64,000 nt of DNA, from assembly GCA_040954595.2 (NCBI GenBank), contig JBECUI020000025.1:124001-188000 (forward strand). Direction: 5' to 3'. This DNA comes from Balanoglossus misakiensis (lineage: Eukaryota; Hemichordata). Each line of letters opens with the position of its first letter. Positions within the stretch are counted from its first letter, which is position 1. Positions 44,438 through 54,484 of the stretch are shown piece by piece. The notes under the pieces are model-generated. The model was not told where the DNA came from, searched no databases, and was given only the letters and a program-made list of their open reading frames with translations. The translations under genes and the position numbers were made by a program.

Positions 44438-47400
44438 ATGAGTTCTAAAAGAAAAATATGTTTTTTAGTATATAGAATTCTACCAGCACTGAAAAAAGCA
44501 TTGAATCTTGGAAAATTTCTTCCGCTTGTGGTTCTTCTTTTGGCATCGTGTGGTAGTACCTCAGTACAATCAGATAGGAGCGAAAAAGTATGGACCCCGG
44601 ATATACGGGTAAGCAACATCTCTTTTGACTCTCTGAATGTGGCGTGGACTCCCCCTATCGATAATGATGTATTCGCTTATATCATTACCCTGCAGCAGCC
44701 CGATATGGAAGAAGCAATACAGATACAGGTGCAACCGAACGAACTCATTGCTACCGGGAACGACGGTCGCGTTTCGTATACTATCACTGGTCTTATACCA
44801 AACATGCAGTACACGATATGGATAGAATGCCAATCGAATACTGTGCAGTATTCTTCGCCCCCGCCAAAACAAATACTAACAGAACAATCCGATGAAAGCA
44901 CTGCGCCTTCTACTCCTACGTTTTCGTTGATGGATGTATCAATGAGCACCATAACGGTAACTTGGGAAGAATCGATACCAGGCATGCAAGCGGACGGGGA
45001 AACATCGGCACCGACCCAATACGAGTTTGAATACAAACAACAGCAAACAACTGAATGGATTAGCCTACAAGAGCAGGGCACAAGTATTACCCTGACCGAC
45101 CTGACAACACTAACCCACTATGATATACGTTTGCGTGCTGTGAACGCAGACAACCCTGCAAAACAGAGCGAATGGCAAACAGAGGTCATACAGACCTTTG
45201 GTATCGAGTCGATGAGTATCCTTATTGAAAACTCGGAAGCCCCGCCCTCTTGGGAAATGACTACCGGAACAACAATTCAATTACAGGTTGCCATTGTTAC
45301 GCATGGTCTGGACCATGATGTTTCGTGGAGTAGTAGCCAAGAAGCAGTTGCTACTGTCGATCAAACCAGTGGCTTGCTATCTGCTGTTATGGAGGGTGAA
45401 AGCCTTATTACGGCAAGGGCAGTTGCAGATCCGACATGGACACGAGAGATACGTATTATCGTAACACGGCAAGCAATCCATACACCCGATCAACTTACCA
45501 ATATCAGGATTGATCAGATTCCGAGTTCTAATCGTGTTACTGTAACATTGGACTGGGATGCTCCTGCCCCTGGAGAAATAGACACGAATACCCCAGCAGA
45601 AATTACCAGCTATACGCTGTATTGGAAGGCATCTTCCCCAGTACAGATGAATGACTACGACGATACAAGAAGCATTCCCGCCGACCAGCTGTCTACCAGC
45701 ATAGAAGACCTGCCGGGTGATACATCGTATTCCTTTATTATAACGGCAACGAATAACGGGGGATATACAAGTTTGCCCAGTATTCCTATTGAAATACGTA
45801 CTGCAAATTTACAAATTTCCCCCGATGCAATAGAATCCATTCAGGTAGTTGAACAGTCAACCTATTCCCTGACCCTGTCATGGATAGGAGCAAACTCACC
45901 GGGACAGGATTCCTTTGGTGATAGCCTTGCACCACCAAGTTATCAGGTATATCTGATACAACAAAGTTTGCTCGGTATGAACGCAGACCCATCCTCAATT
46001 GTTGCATTATTCGAACCGCAAGCCGACGATAATCCCTTTGATAGGTCTATTATTCTTACCGGACTTACCTCCCAAACTGCGTATTATCTCGTTATACAAA
46101 CAGTTCCATCAGCCGGGACATTCCCCAATATACTAAGTCCAAGGTTCACTGTACAAACGGCTCTGCCCTATATTCATAGTCTAACCTACAACAGCGAAGA
46201 ATCTATTTCAGCCCGTATCGGCGGAGAATATCCAGTACAAAAGACATCCGAACCTCCTGCTGAACTGAGCATTAGCTATGCACTTACTGATTCTGAACCG
46301 GGTATTACCATTAATACAGACGGCACCATTGTTGTTGATCACACTGTACCGGCAAACACGTATACAATTACCGTTACTATTGAACAGCAGATGAATACCC
46401 TCTCCGATACCCATATCATTACTGTTCCTATTACCGTAGTTGACCATTACTTCTTTGGTGATATTCGATATGACAGCGAGGAACCTATCACATATGGTGC
46501 TACCATGGTATCCTACATGCCACAAGGATTAGACACCTTTCCTTCCGCCCCACCCCCAGCACCGAATTTCAGGTTGACCAGTATGATTGTCAATAGGGAA
46601 ACTGAAATAACAGATCCGACTATACTGGCTGCCTTCTGCACAGTAGACCCAATTTCAGGAGAAATAACCCTTGCATCGAATACCATTCTGCCGGGCACAT
46701 ACCTGTTGAATATCACTATTGATGCACTTCCACTATACTACGGTAATATTGCCGTTTCTCCTACAATACATATCCGTAAGGAATCACTCAATCAATTTAG
46801 TTTCAACTATGGAGCCATTCCGGAAGCATCACCTGGAGAAGAAATAACCTATCCCATTGCTTACTCCGATATTCCAGATGGAGTATCAATGAGATATGAA
46901 ATGCTTAGTGCACAACCTGGAATTACAATAGATGCCAATACCGGTACAATAACCGTTAATGCAACCAGTGGTACCTACCTTGTTACCCTATATGCTGTAT
47001 CGCCTGATAGCATGATCTATGAGGGTCAGACACAACCAATTACTATTACCATTACTGTTGGTGAAAGCGATATCATCGACTTCCTTTACAAACACGATAC
47101 ACAAGCACAGGGATACTTCGGCATTGGTGATATCGACAATGCATTTCTCTTTATGATATCAGGTCGATCACATACGAATAATCTAATAGGAACACTAAAG
47201 ATATACGATACTAGCAACCCTAGTACCATTATCTTTGATAGTAATACTTTTTCAGGTACTGTGCTTACAGCAATGTCAGGCATGGTTGGAATCGGTCCAC
47301 AGATAGCATACGCAGACTGGACTAGTAGGTACGCGAGTATAAGCAGAATAAGCATTGAGGTCTCTATTTCAGTCTTTGATGCATCAACAAACAGTATAAA

Positions 47401-48778
47401 TGAATTGGGCAGAAGTCAGGTGGAAAAAGACCGAAGTCCCGATACCCATATCCATAGCTGGCGCGACCTGCAGGCAATGAAACATGATCTTGCAGGCAAG
47501 TACGAGCTGAAAACCGACATTGTTTTTCCATTAGCCGGCACATACGGATTCCCCCAGACGGGTTTTGAACCGATTGGCAATAGTAGCACGCCCTTTAGTG
47601 GCTCTCTTACCGGTACCGCAACTGGTACGAAAATTACAGGACTGTATATCAACAACCCGACACTAGATTACGCTGGTCTCTTTGGAAAGATACAAAGCAA
47701 TCCCTTCGCGGGGGTTTCTGTCATGGTAGAGAACATTGTCTTTGTACATCCATACATTGTCGCTCATTCATACATTGGCGTTCTTACAGGAATGCTGAGC
47801 AAAAGCATTGTTACCGACATACGTATAGAAGGACGAGACCAGCAGATAGATATCACCTCTACCAGTACCTCATCCGCCATTATGGGTGGAATTGTAGGAA
47901 CTACCGATAACTCATCAACAGTTAGGGGAACAAGTTCTGCCGACTTATTTACTACAGCTACAACAACAGGGGGCTTGGTAGGACGTAACAATGGTCTAAT
48001 TATCGGTCACACAACTGGCGCTATATCAGGAGGAGCAGCTACAGGCGGCCTCGTCGGGTCAAACAATAATGCCACAGTTATTGGATACGTAACAGGATCG
48101 GTACAGGGACATTATTCGGTTGGGGGTATGGTAGGAAGCAGCATAGGGGGAACAGTTATTGGCTATGTAACCGGTACCGTAGAGGGCAGCAATAACATCG
48201 GTGGACTCGTAGGAAACTCCTCGCCTCACTTGTCCGATGGCCCCTCTATAACTGGATACATGACTGGAACAGTACGTGCAGATTCAGCAGGAGGTGGTTT
48301 AGTGGGGGACATGCTTTATCATGCCGGATTTCCGGTTGTTACCTTAACCGGTTATATGACCGGACAAGTGCACTCATCTGGAAATAATAACATTGCTTAT
48401 GTTATAGGAAGGGTTGATACCGGAATCGTACGAACCTATTACAGCGAATTGTCTGTCGGACAGCTCCCTGCAGTAGGACAGAACCCCCTAATTGATCCAA
48501 ATTACGCTATTCCGCTTACCAGCGCAGAAAATATTGTATACCGGGCTGATGTAGATAGCTATTTTGATACCGGCAGAGCAGGGGAGGTGAAAATATTTGA
48601 AAAAACACATGATGAAGCAGGTGTGGATGTCGCAGATTTTATATTCAGCACTCCCGGGCCTGATTCCGCCGATCTACCGGATGACTTGGGTTCTTGGACA
48701 ATAGTCGATGGTGGAAACTGGCCACATCTCTGGGATAGCACAGGCAGTACATATTTTGGACATCAACCTACTAGATAA
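44438..48778 (+). CDS. Giant FN3/BIG2/GLUG surface lipoprotein (fifth)
   Basis: The 1446-aa protein has a basic leader (MSSKRKICFLVYRI), a hydrophobic stretch and lipobox LLLASC near residue 38. FN3 domains lie at about 50-150, 155-255, 355-460 and 465-570, a BIG2 domain at 260-350, and Ig/cadherin-like strands at 575-885. The conserved module starts YFGIGDIDNAFLF near 892 and continues through HSWRDLQAMKHDLAG and GTYGFPQTGFEPIG. GLUG repeats (TGGLVGRNNG, SVGGMVGSS, NIGGLVGNS) run about 1130-1350. It ends WPHLWDSTGSTYFGHQP. No ribosome site precedes the ATG. Two DUF4230-like genes follow within 22 bases. Confidence 0.86.
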   Translation: MSSKRKICFLVYRILPALKKALNLGKFLPLVVLLLASCGSTSVQSDRSEKVWTPDIRVSNISFDSLNVAWTPPIDNDVFAYIITLQQPDMEEAIQIQVQPNELIATGNDGRVSYTITGLIPNMQYTIWIECQSNTVQYSSPPPKQILTEQSDESTAPSTPTFSLMDVSMSTITVTWEESIPGMQADGETSAPTQYEFEYKQQQTTEWISLQEQGTSITLTDLTTLTHYDIRLRAVNADNPAKQSEWQTEVIQTFGIESMSILIENSEAPPSWEMTTGTTIQLQVAIVTHGLDHDVSWSSSQEAVATVDQTSGLLSAVMEGESLITARAVADPTWTREIRIIVTRQAIHTPDQLTNIRIDQIPSSNRVTVTLDWDAPAPGEIDTNTPAEITSYTLYWKASSPVQMNDYDDTRSIPADQLSTSIEDLPGDTSYSFIITATNNGGYTSLPSIPIEIRTANLQISPDAIESIQVVEQSTYSLTLSWIGANSPGQDSFGDSLAPPSYQVYLIQQSLLGMNADPSSIVALFEPQADDNPFDRSIILTGLTSQTAYYLVIQTVPSAGTFPNILSPRFTVQTALPYIHSLTYNSEESISARIGGEYPVQKTSEPPAELSISYALTDSEPGITINTDGTIVVDHTVPANTYTITVTIEQQMNTLSDTHIITVPITVVDHYFFGDIRYDSEEPITYGATMVSYMPQGLDTFPSAPPPAPNFRLTSMIVNRETEITDPTILAAFCTVDPISGEITLASNTILPGTYLLNITIDALPLYYGNIAVSPTIHIRKESLNQFSFNYGAIPEASPGEEITYPIAYSDIPDGVSMRYEMLSAQPGITIDANTGTITVNATSGTYLVTLYAVSPDSMIYEGQTQPITITITVGESDIIDFLYKHDTQAQGYFGIGDIDNAFLFMISGRSHTNNLIGTLKIYDTSNPSTIIFDSNTFSGTVLTAMSGMVGIGPQIAYADWTSRYASISRISIEVSISVFDASTNSINELGRSQVEKDRSPDTHIHSWRDLQAMKHDLAGKYELKTDIVFPLAGTYGFPQTGFEPIGNSSTPFSGSLTGTATGTKITGLYINNPTLDYAGLFGKIQSNPFAGVSVMVENIVFVHPYIVAHSYIGVLTGMLSKSIVTDIRIEGRDQQIDITSTSTSSAIMGGIVGTTDNSSTVRGTSSADLFTTATTTGGLVGRNNGLIIGHTTGAISGGAATGGLVGSNNNATVIGYVTGSVQGHYSVGGMVGSSIGGTVIGYVTGTVEGSNNIGGLVGNSSPHLSDGPSITGYMTGTVRADSAGGGLVGDMLYHAGFPVVTLTGYMTGQVHSSGNNNIAYVIGRVDTGIVRTYYSELSVGQLPAVGQNPLIDPNYAIPLTSAENIVYRADVDSYFDTGRAGEVKIFEKTHDEAGVDVADFIFSTPGPDSADLPDDLGSWTIVDGGNWPHLWDSTGSTYFGHQPTR

Positions 48779-48799
48779 TCGATGTAAAATAAAATAATA

Positions 48800-49339
48800 A
48801 TGCGAGTCCTACCCCTTCTCTCTATCCTTTCTCTTTTGATAATTAATTGTTCTGTTCCTCTTGATCTGGAAGAACGTATCCGTCAACAGGCAACACTGGA
48901 AACGGTTGAGTTTGTGTATCGGGCAATTATTTATTACGAGAATGATGAACTATTTTGGGGCATTCTGCCTACCTCATCGCATCAGCTTTTATTCCGGGGA
49001 CAGACTATTATCCGTGCAGGCATTCGCTTGGACGATAGTATACAGATACTTCGGGGAACAGGAAGCCGTCTGCACGTTACCTTACCACCATCATCCATCC
49101 TCTATGCCGATTTAGACGAGGCGTCCATCCATCAGTACTATATTCGGGAATCAGGGGGAAATATTGATTTTACTGCTGTGAGTGAAGAAATTGTCCGAAT
49201 AAAAGAACAGGCAGTAACAGAAGCTATTAATGCGGGGATCCTGGAGCGTGCCGACAAGAATGTTCGAACAAGTCTGCAGAGTTTTTTGAGTTTGCTAGGG
49301 TTTACCGATATTACATTTACCACAAGAGAATCGCAATGA
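48800..49339 (+). CDS. DUF4230-like lipoprotein
   Basis: The 179-aa protein has a signal peptide ending IINCS (relaxed lipobox, Cys17). The rest resembles DUF4230 proteins: an AGIRLDD strand, a VTLPPSSILYADLDE segment, then a helix-rich end (EEIVRIKEQAVTEAINAGI). The function of the family is unknown. Its stop overlaps the start of a second, related protein by 4 bases (ATGA), suggesting coupled translation and perhaps a heteromeric complex (inference). No good ribosome site is visible at the ATG. Confidence 0.65.
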   Translation: MRVLPLLSILSLLIINCSVPLDLEERIRQQATLETVEFVYRAIIYYENDELFWGILPTSSHQLLFRGQTIIRAGIRLDDSIQILRGTGSRLHVTLPPSSILYADLDEASIHQYYIRESGGNIDFTAVSEEIVRIKEQAVTEAINAGILERADKNVRTSLQSFLSLLGFTDITFTTRESQ

Positions 49340-50001
49340 AGAAATTTTATCTACTCCTGATACTAGCACTCATTGTTGCAATAATCATATTCTTTCCCGT
49401 TCTGCAAAACATCATTATGCCCCAACAAACACAAACAAAGACCACCCTGATACTAGAGACGATACAAACAATAAATAAATTGCAAATCAGCGAGCTTGTA
49501 CATCAATATGTCTTTCCACATGATTTTATCCAGTCGGAAGAGCAGCTAAACTATATTAAAACGAAACGTAAGCAAAGCAGACGATTAAACAGTGATGAAC
49601 TGGTACAATGGGAAACGTATAAGATTGCCGAAGAAAACAATCTGTATTCCCGTAACTGGGATAAGTTTGCCGTTATTACCTTAAGAATTCAGGCAGGGAT
49701 AGATTTTAATGCCACAAACGAGCCAATTACCATACAAGAAGATGGCGAGACCTTGTCAATTCATCTTCCACCAGTTACAATAAGCAATGTTCAAATTGAG
49801 GATATAAGAAAAGATGCCTACCCCTACCCACCCATCCTGCTGGATGCAAATGAATGGCGAAATGTTAGCACCTTTGTTGCACAACAAGCCCGTTTTATGA
49901 TCGAACAAACTGATTTTCTCCTACAAGCAGAACAAAGAAAACAAATGCTTATCCGTAATATTCTTCGGATGGCGGGGTATTATGATGTCCAATTTTTTTA
50001 A
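49336..50001 (+). CDS. DUF4230-like membrane-anchored protein
   Basis: The 221-aa protein has one N-terminal transmembrane segment (residues ~4-25) and then a DUF4230-like domain: AVITLRIQAGIDF, SIHLPPVTISNVQIED and a C-terminal helix QARFMIEQTDFLLQAEQRK. Its two core strands parallel those of the upstream lipoprotein (AGIRLDD / VTLPPSSILYADLDE), so the pair looks like an old duplication that kept different membrane anchors. The function is unknown. Confidence 0.65.
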   Translation: MKKFYLLLILALIVAIIIFFPVLQNIIMPQQTQTKTTLILETIQTINKLQISELVHQYVFPHDFIQSEEQLNYIKTKRKQSRRLNSDELVQWETYKIAEENNLYSRNWDKFAVITLRIQAGIDFNATNEPITIQEDGETLSIHLPPVTISNVQIEDIRKDAYPYPPILLDANEWRNVSTFVAQQARFMIEQTDFLLQAEQRKQMLIRNILRMAGYYDVQFF

Positions 50002-50025
50002 TGAGTTTGTTCATACCTTACCTGT

Positions 50026-51282
50026 ATGCTGACTAATTTTATCTTGCTTATACTTAGTCTCTTGTTTTCAGCCTTTTGTTCAGGTGTCGAAACGGCTTTT
50101 ACTTCTTTGAATCAGGTGCAAATAGTATCTATAAAAGAAATGTATGGGCGCCGAGGTGCCCTAATTGAACGGCTGATGAAAAAGTATGAGTATTTCCTGG
50201 TAACTGTATTACTGGGTAATACATTTGCCAATGTTGCCGCTTCAATTCTAAGCACTTACATTGCTATTGATCTATTTGGCAACGAAATACTGGGCCTATC
50301 TACCGGAGTGCTTACCCTGATAATCCTGCTCTTCTGTGAGTTAACCCCGAAACGGCTTGCAGTGGCACAAAATGAATGGGTTGCCATTCATACAATCCGT
50401 TTCATCTATATGCTCACCTTTCTATTTACACCTCTCTCATGGCTTCTCTTGTCAATTAATACCATGTTTGGAAATATCCTTGGCAAGCAAAAACAAACTG
50501 TAACATTAGAGGGACTGAGTTATCTAATCCGCCATGCAGAAGATATGGGAGTACTGGAACGAGCTCGGTCAGAAATAGTTCGCAATACCTTCAAACTGGG
50601 ACATACCACCTTGATGGAGGTTATGACTCATCGTCAGGATGTTTTCAGCTTGGAACAAGATCTAAACATTCACAAAGCATTGCCCCTTGTTGTCGAAAAG
50701 AATTTTTCCCGTATTCCCGTGTATGAAAAAAAGGAAGAAAACATTGTTGGGGTTGTAAATATAAAAACTATACTGCATCACATTAAACATAAAAACGTAA
50801 CCCTGAAAGATATTATGTTCCCAGCTCTCTATGTGCCGACCCATAAGCGTCTGACCGTTGTGCTCAGTATGTTTCTGCGGGAAAAAACAAATATGGCAAT
50901 TGTACTCGACGAATACGGCGGCTTTGCCGGCATTACTACTATAGAAGATATTTTAGAAGAGATAGTCGGTGAAATATATGATGAACACGAACATCGTTCA
51001 CGTCAATCCATGGTGCGTATTTCCCCCAATAATTATAATATCCTCGGCAAGGCACCGCTCTCGATACTACAGAGTATCATTCCTGACAGTACCATTCCTG
51101 GGCGCCAATCTCGACAAACAATTAGCGGCTATCTTATCCGACGCTTGGGACATATCCCAGCACAAGGAGAGAAGATCCCCACTCCATTTGGTTCCTTTAC
51201 AATACAGCAAGTACATAAACGTAGAATAGAAAATCTCATATTTGAACCGATTAACTCAGAGAAAAATAAAGAAAAGACATAG
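50026..51282 (+). CDS. CNNM/CorC-type transporter-associated protein (DUF21, CBS pair, CorC_HlyC)
   Basis: The 418-aa protein has a DUF21 transmembrane domain (residues 1-~170, FSAFCSGVETAFTSLN), a CBS pair (about 200-320, VMTHRQDVFSLEQ and AIVLDEYGGFAGITTIEDILEEIVGEIYDE) and a C-terminal CorC_HlyC domain (~335-410). The family is linked to magnesium/cobalt efflux and is often mislabelled haemolysin. The ribosome site is weak; it sits 24 bases after the DUF4230 pair. Confidence 0.9.
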   Translation: MLTNFILLILSLLFSAFCSGVETAFTSLNQVQIVSIKEMYGRRGALIERLMKKYEYFLVTVLLGNTFANVAASILSTYIAIDLFGNEILGLSTGVLTLIILLFCELTPKRLAVAQNEWVAIHTIRFIYMLTFLFTPLSWLLLSINTMFGNILGKQKQTVTLEGLSYLIRHAEDMGVLERARSEIVRNTFKLGHTTLMEVMTHRQDVFSLEQDLNIHKALPLVVEKNFSRIPVYEKKEENIVGVVNIKTILHHIKHKNVTLKDIMFPALYVPTHKRLTVVLSMFLREKTNMAIVLDEYGGFAGITTIEDILEEIVGEIYDEHEHRSRQSMVRISPNNYNILGKAPLSILQSIIPDSTIPGRQSRQTISGYLIRRLGHIPAQGEKIPTPFGSFTIQQVHKRRIENLIFEPINSEKNKEKT

Positions 51283-51326
51283 ACCAGAACCATGTTTTAT
51301 AGTACTCTAGGGTAGGAGTTTTATTT

Positions 51327-52049
51327 ATGCGCAAAAATGTATGCATTACAGGTGTTTCTCGGGGAATTGGCTTGTCCCTTGCCAAGACATTTCTTGCTCA
51401 AGGATATCAGGTGTTCGGTACAGTTCGGAATATGCAGGCAGTAGCAGAAGAACTGCAACAAGCCGATGCATTTACAGCCATTCTTGCCGACGTACTGAAG
51501 GAAGATAGTCTAGAACAGTTGCGTAATACTATAGAAAAAGAAGCAGGACATCTTGATATTCTCGTCAATAATGCAGCAATTATGACGAAATCGGAAGCAA
51601 GCCTACCACTGGGTGTCTCTTCCGAATCACTTGAAAAAACATTGATGACCAACGTCATTGCTGTTTGCAGTACTACCGAAGCCCTCTACCCCGTACTTAA
51701 AAAAAGTAAAGATGCCATTATTGCCAATATAACCTCAGTTATCGGCAGTATCGCTTCGATCCCGGATTATTCCCCCACCATGAAATCGCGGCAAACTTCC
51801 GAACACTATTCCTATTGCATAAGTAAGGCGGCACTGAATATGTTTACTCGACTTCTTGGCACGAAATTGGCTCCATTGGGAATCAAAGTCTTTTGCATCC
51901 ATCCTGGATGGGTACAAACTGATATGGGTGGCAAGGATGCAAGGTTTAGCCCTGAAGAATCAGCACGCGGTATTTTTGAACAGATTACGACATGGGATTT
52001 CGGTAAACACGAATATCTGGACTTTCAAGGAAAGCCAATTCCTTGGTAA
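51327..52049 (+). CDS. Short-chain dehydrogenase/reductase
   Basis: The 240-aa SDR shows TGVSRGIG (cofactor binding), NNAAIM, and the YSYCISK catalytic Tyr-x3-Lys, followed by HPGWVQTDMGG. The classical fold suggests an NAD(P)H-dependent carbonyl reductase; the substrate is unknown. A TAGGAG ribosome site lies 8 bases before ATG. Confidence 0.9.
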   Translation: MRKNVCITGVSRGIGLSLAKTFLAQGYQVFGTVRNMQAVAEELQQADAFTAILADVLKEDSLEQLRNTIEKEAGHLDILVNNAAIMTKSEASLPLGVSSESLEKTLMTNVIAVCSTTEALYPVLKKSKDAIIANITSVIGSIASIPDYSPTMKSRQTSEHYSYCISKAALNMFTRLLGTKLAPLGIKVFCIHPGWVQTDMGGKDARFSPEESARGIFEQITTWDFGKHEYLDFQGKPIPW

Positions 52050-52058
52050 CTAACAATA

Positions 52059-54476
52059 ATGCCGTACCCATTTACAGAAATAGAAAAAAAATGGCAACAA
52101 TACTGGGCAGATAATCGCACCTTTGCAGTCAACGAAGATCCGGCTATCCCCCCGGAGAAAAGACGTTATGTACTCGATATGTTTCCCTATCCCTCAGCGG
52201 CAGGGTTGCACGTCGGTCATCCACTGGGATATACAGCAACCGATATCTATTGTCGATATCTGCGCATGAACGGGTATGCTGTGCTCCATCCTATGGGCTT
52301 TGATTCATTCGGTCTTCCCGCAGAAACATATGCCATACAAACCGGTACACATCCGCGAACAACAACAGAAAATAATATCAAAGCCTTCCGAAAACAAATA
52401 CAATCACTGGGATTTTCTTATGATTGGGATCGAGAAATTGCCACACATCAAGAGGATTATTACCGATGGACCCAGTGGATATTTCTCCAGCTTTACAAGA
52501 AGGGCTGTGCCTATATGGCAGAGAAATCCATGTGGTACTGTGAAAAACTGGGCACAGTTCTTGCCAATGAAGAAGTAATTCAAACCCCAGATGGACCAAA
52601 ATCAGAGCGCGGAAATCATCCGGTAATCCGACGCCCCTTACGACAATGGATGTTCCGAATTACCGATTATGCTGATAGACTGGAGGCGGGATTGGATAAA
52701 CTTGATTGGCCCGAGTCGATTAAGTCAATGCAACGAAATTGGATTGGAAAAAGTACAGGGGCAACCATCAGTTTTTCACCAGTTGACCCGGGAATTGACG
52801 ACATAGAGGTGTATACTACACGCCCCGATACCCTCTTTGGAGCTACATACCTCGTGCTTGCTCCGGAACATCCATTGGTAGATCGCTTAACCACAGCTGA
52901 TAAAAAAGAGCAAGTAAAAAAATACAACGACGCAGTATTGCTTAAATCTGACCTGGAACGCACTGACCTTGCAAAAAATAAAACTGGAATCTTTATCGGA
53001 TCGTACGCAATAAACCCGGCAAACAATGAAAAAGTACCCATTTGGGTATCCGACTACGTTCTGATAAGTTATGGTTCGGGTGCAATTATGGCAGTGCCCG
53101 CCCACGATAACAGAGACTTTGAATTTGCAACAAAATTCCACCTGCCCATTGTGCAGGTTATCCAGACACCGGAGGCAACAGACCTGCCCTACGCTGGAGA
53201 GGGAAAACTCATAAATAGCAAGTTTTTGAATAATATTCATAGCATACCGGCACGCAAAACGATCATTGACTGGTTGGAAGAGCGTTCACTCGGACATGCT
53301 ACAACAAAATATAAATTACGCGACTGGATATTTTCAAGACAACGCTACTGGGGTGAACCGATACCAATTATCCACGACAAACAAGGAGATCTTCACACTG
53401 TTTCCGAAGATGAGCTCCCCCTAAAACTTCCGGAGGTAGAGAGCTATAAACCCATCGGAACCGGAGAATCTCCCCTTGCAAACCTTGATGAGTGGATGAA
53501 CGTCGTTCTGCCGGATGGAAGTTTGGCACGAAGAGAAAGTAATACCATGCCCCAATGGGCAGGTTCCTGCTGGTACTATCTTCGCTACCTAGATCCCAAT
53601 AATAAAGAAGAGTTTGTTTCGCAAGAAAAGATGCAGTACTGGATGCCGGTAGACCTCTATGTCGGTGGGGCAGAACATGCAGTTCTTCATCTACTATACG
53701 CACGTTTTTGGCATATGGTGCTCTACGATTTAGGGCTGGTCAACACCGAAGAGCCCTTTGCACGACTGGTCAATCAGGGCATGATCCTTGGAGAAAGCGG
53801 CGAAAAGATGTCGAAATCACTGGGAAATGTTATTAATCCGGATGACATTATTGCTGAATACGGAGCGGATACAATGCGTATGTATATCATGTTTATCGGT
53901 CCCTTGCGACAGAATAAGCCTTGGTCTACAGCCGGATTATCAGGAATATTTCGTTTTCTGAATCGTGTATGGGATAGTGCTACACAGGAGCACGAGGACA
54001 GGAAACCCCCGGAACATATTCAACGAATTCTCCACCAAACCATACACAAGGTGGGACAGGACATAAGCAATCTCTCCTTTAATACGGCAATTTCCCAATT
54101 AATGATCTGCCTGAATGCTCTTAATCACGAAGATAGGCAGTATCGAGAGGTATGGAAGATTATGTCTCTTCTTATTGCACCCTTTGCGCCGCACCTTGCC
54201 GAAGAGATATGGCAGAGACTGGGAGAAGATACATCTATATCTTTACAAGCCTGGCCTCAGTACAATCCGGATATGTTGCAGGAAAAGACAGTTGAAATCG
54301 TTGTTCAAGTAAACGGAAAGGTTCGCACAAAGATGCACGTCGACCATGCAATAGACAAGAAAATATTGGAAGAAATGGCAGTAGCTGAAAAGCGGATAGT
54401 ACCGTATCTGGAAGGAAAATCGATCAGTAAGATTATTGTCGTGCCGAAACGGTTAGTCAATATAGTAACGGCCTAG
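52059..54476 (+). CDS. leuS: Leucyl-tRNA synthetase
   Basis: The 805-aa class I synthetase has the HIGH box PSAAGLHVGHPLG, the CP1 editing domain (TTRPDTLFGATY, GSGAIMAVPAHDNRDFEF) and the KMSKS box GEKMSKSLGNVINP, with a C-terminal anticodon-binding region ending VVPKRLVNIV. It starts 9 bases after the SDR stop without a clear ribosome site and ends 8 bases from the convergent aro-pheA gene. Confidence 0.95.
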   Translation: MPYPFTEIEKKWQQYWADNRTFAVNEDPAIPPEKRRYVLDMFPYPSAAGLHVGHPLGYTATDIYCRYLRMNGYAVLHPMGFDSFGLPAETYAIQTGTHPRTTTENNIKAFRKQIQSLGFSYDWDREIATHQEDYYRWTQWIFLQLYKKGCAYMAEKSMWYCEKLGTVLANEEVIQTPDGPKSERGNHPVIRRPLRQWMFRITDYADRLEAGLDKLDWPESIKSMQRNWIGKSTGATISFSPVDPGIDDIEVYTTRPDTLFGATYLVLAPEHPLVDRLTTADKKEQVKKYNDAVLLKSDLERTDLAKNKTGIFIGSYAINPANNEKVPIWVSDYVLISYGSGAIMAVPAHDNRDFEFATKFHLPIVQVIQTPEATDLPYAGEGKLINSKFLNNIHSIPARKTIIDWLEERSLGHATTKYKLRDWIFSRQRYWGEPIPIIHDKQGDLHTVSEDELPLKLPEVESYKPIGTGESPLANLDEWMNVVLPDGSLARRESNTMPQWAGSCWYYLRYLDPNNKEEFVSQEKMQYWMPVDLYVGGAEHAVLHLLYARFWHMVLYDLGLVNTEEPFARLVNQGMILGESGEKMSKSLGNVINPDDIIAEYGADTMRMYIMFIGPLRQNKPWSTAGLSGIFRFLNRVWDSATQEHEDRKPPEHIQRILHQTIHKVGQDISNLSFNTAISQLMICLNALNHEDRQYREVWKIMSLLIAPFAPHLAEEIWQRLGEDTSISLQAWPQYNPDMLQEKTVEIVVQVNGKVRTKMHVDHAIDKKILEEMAVAEKRIVPYLEGKSISKIIVVPKRLVNIVTA

Positions 54477-54484
54477 TCTTCTTG

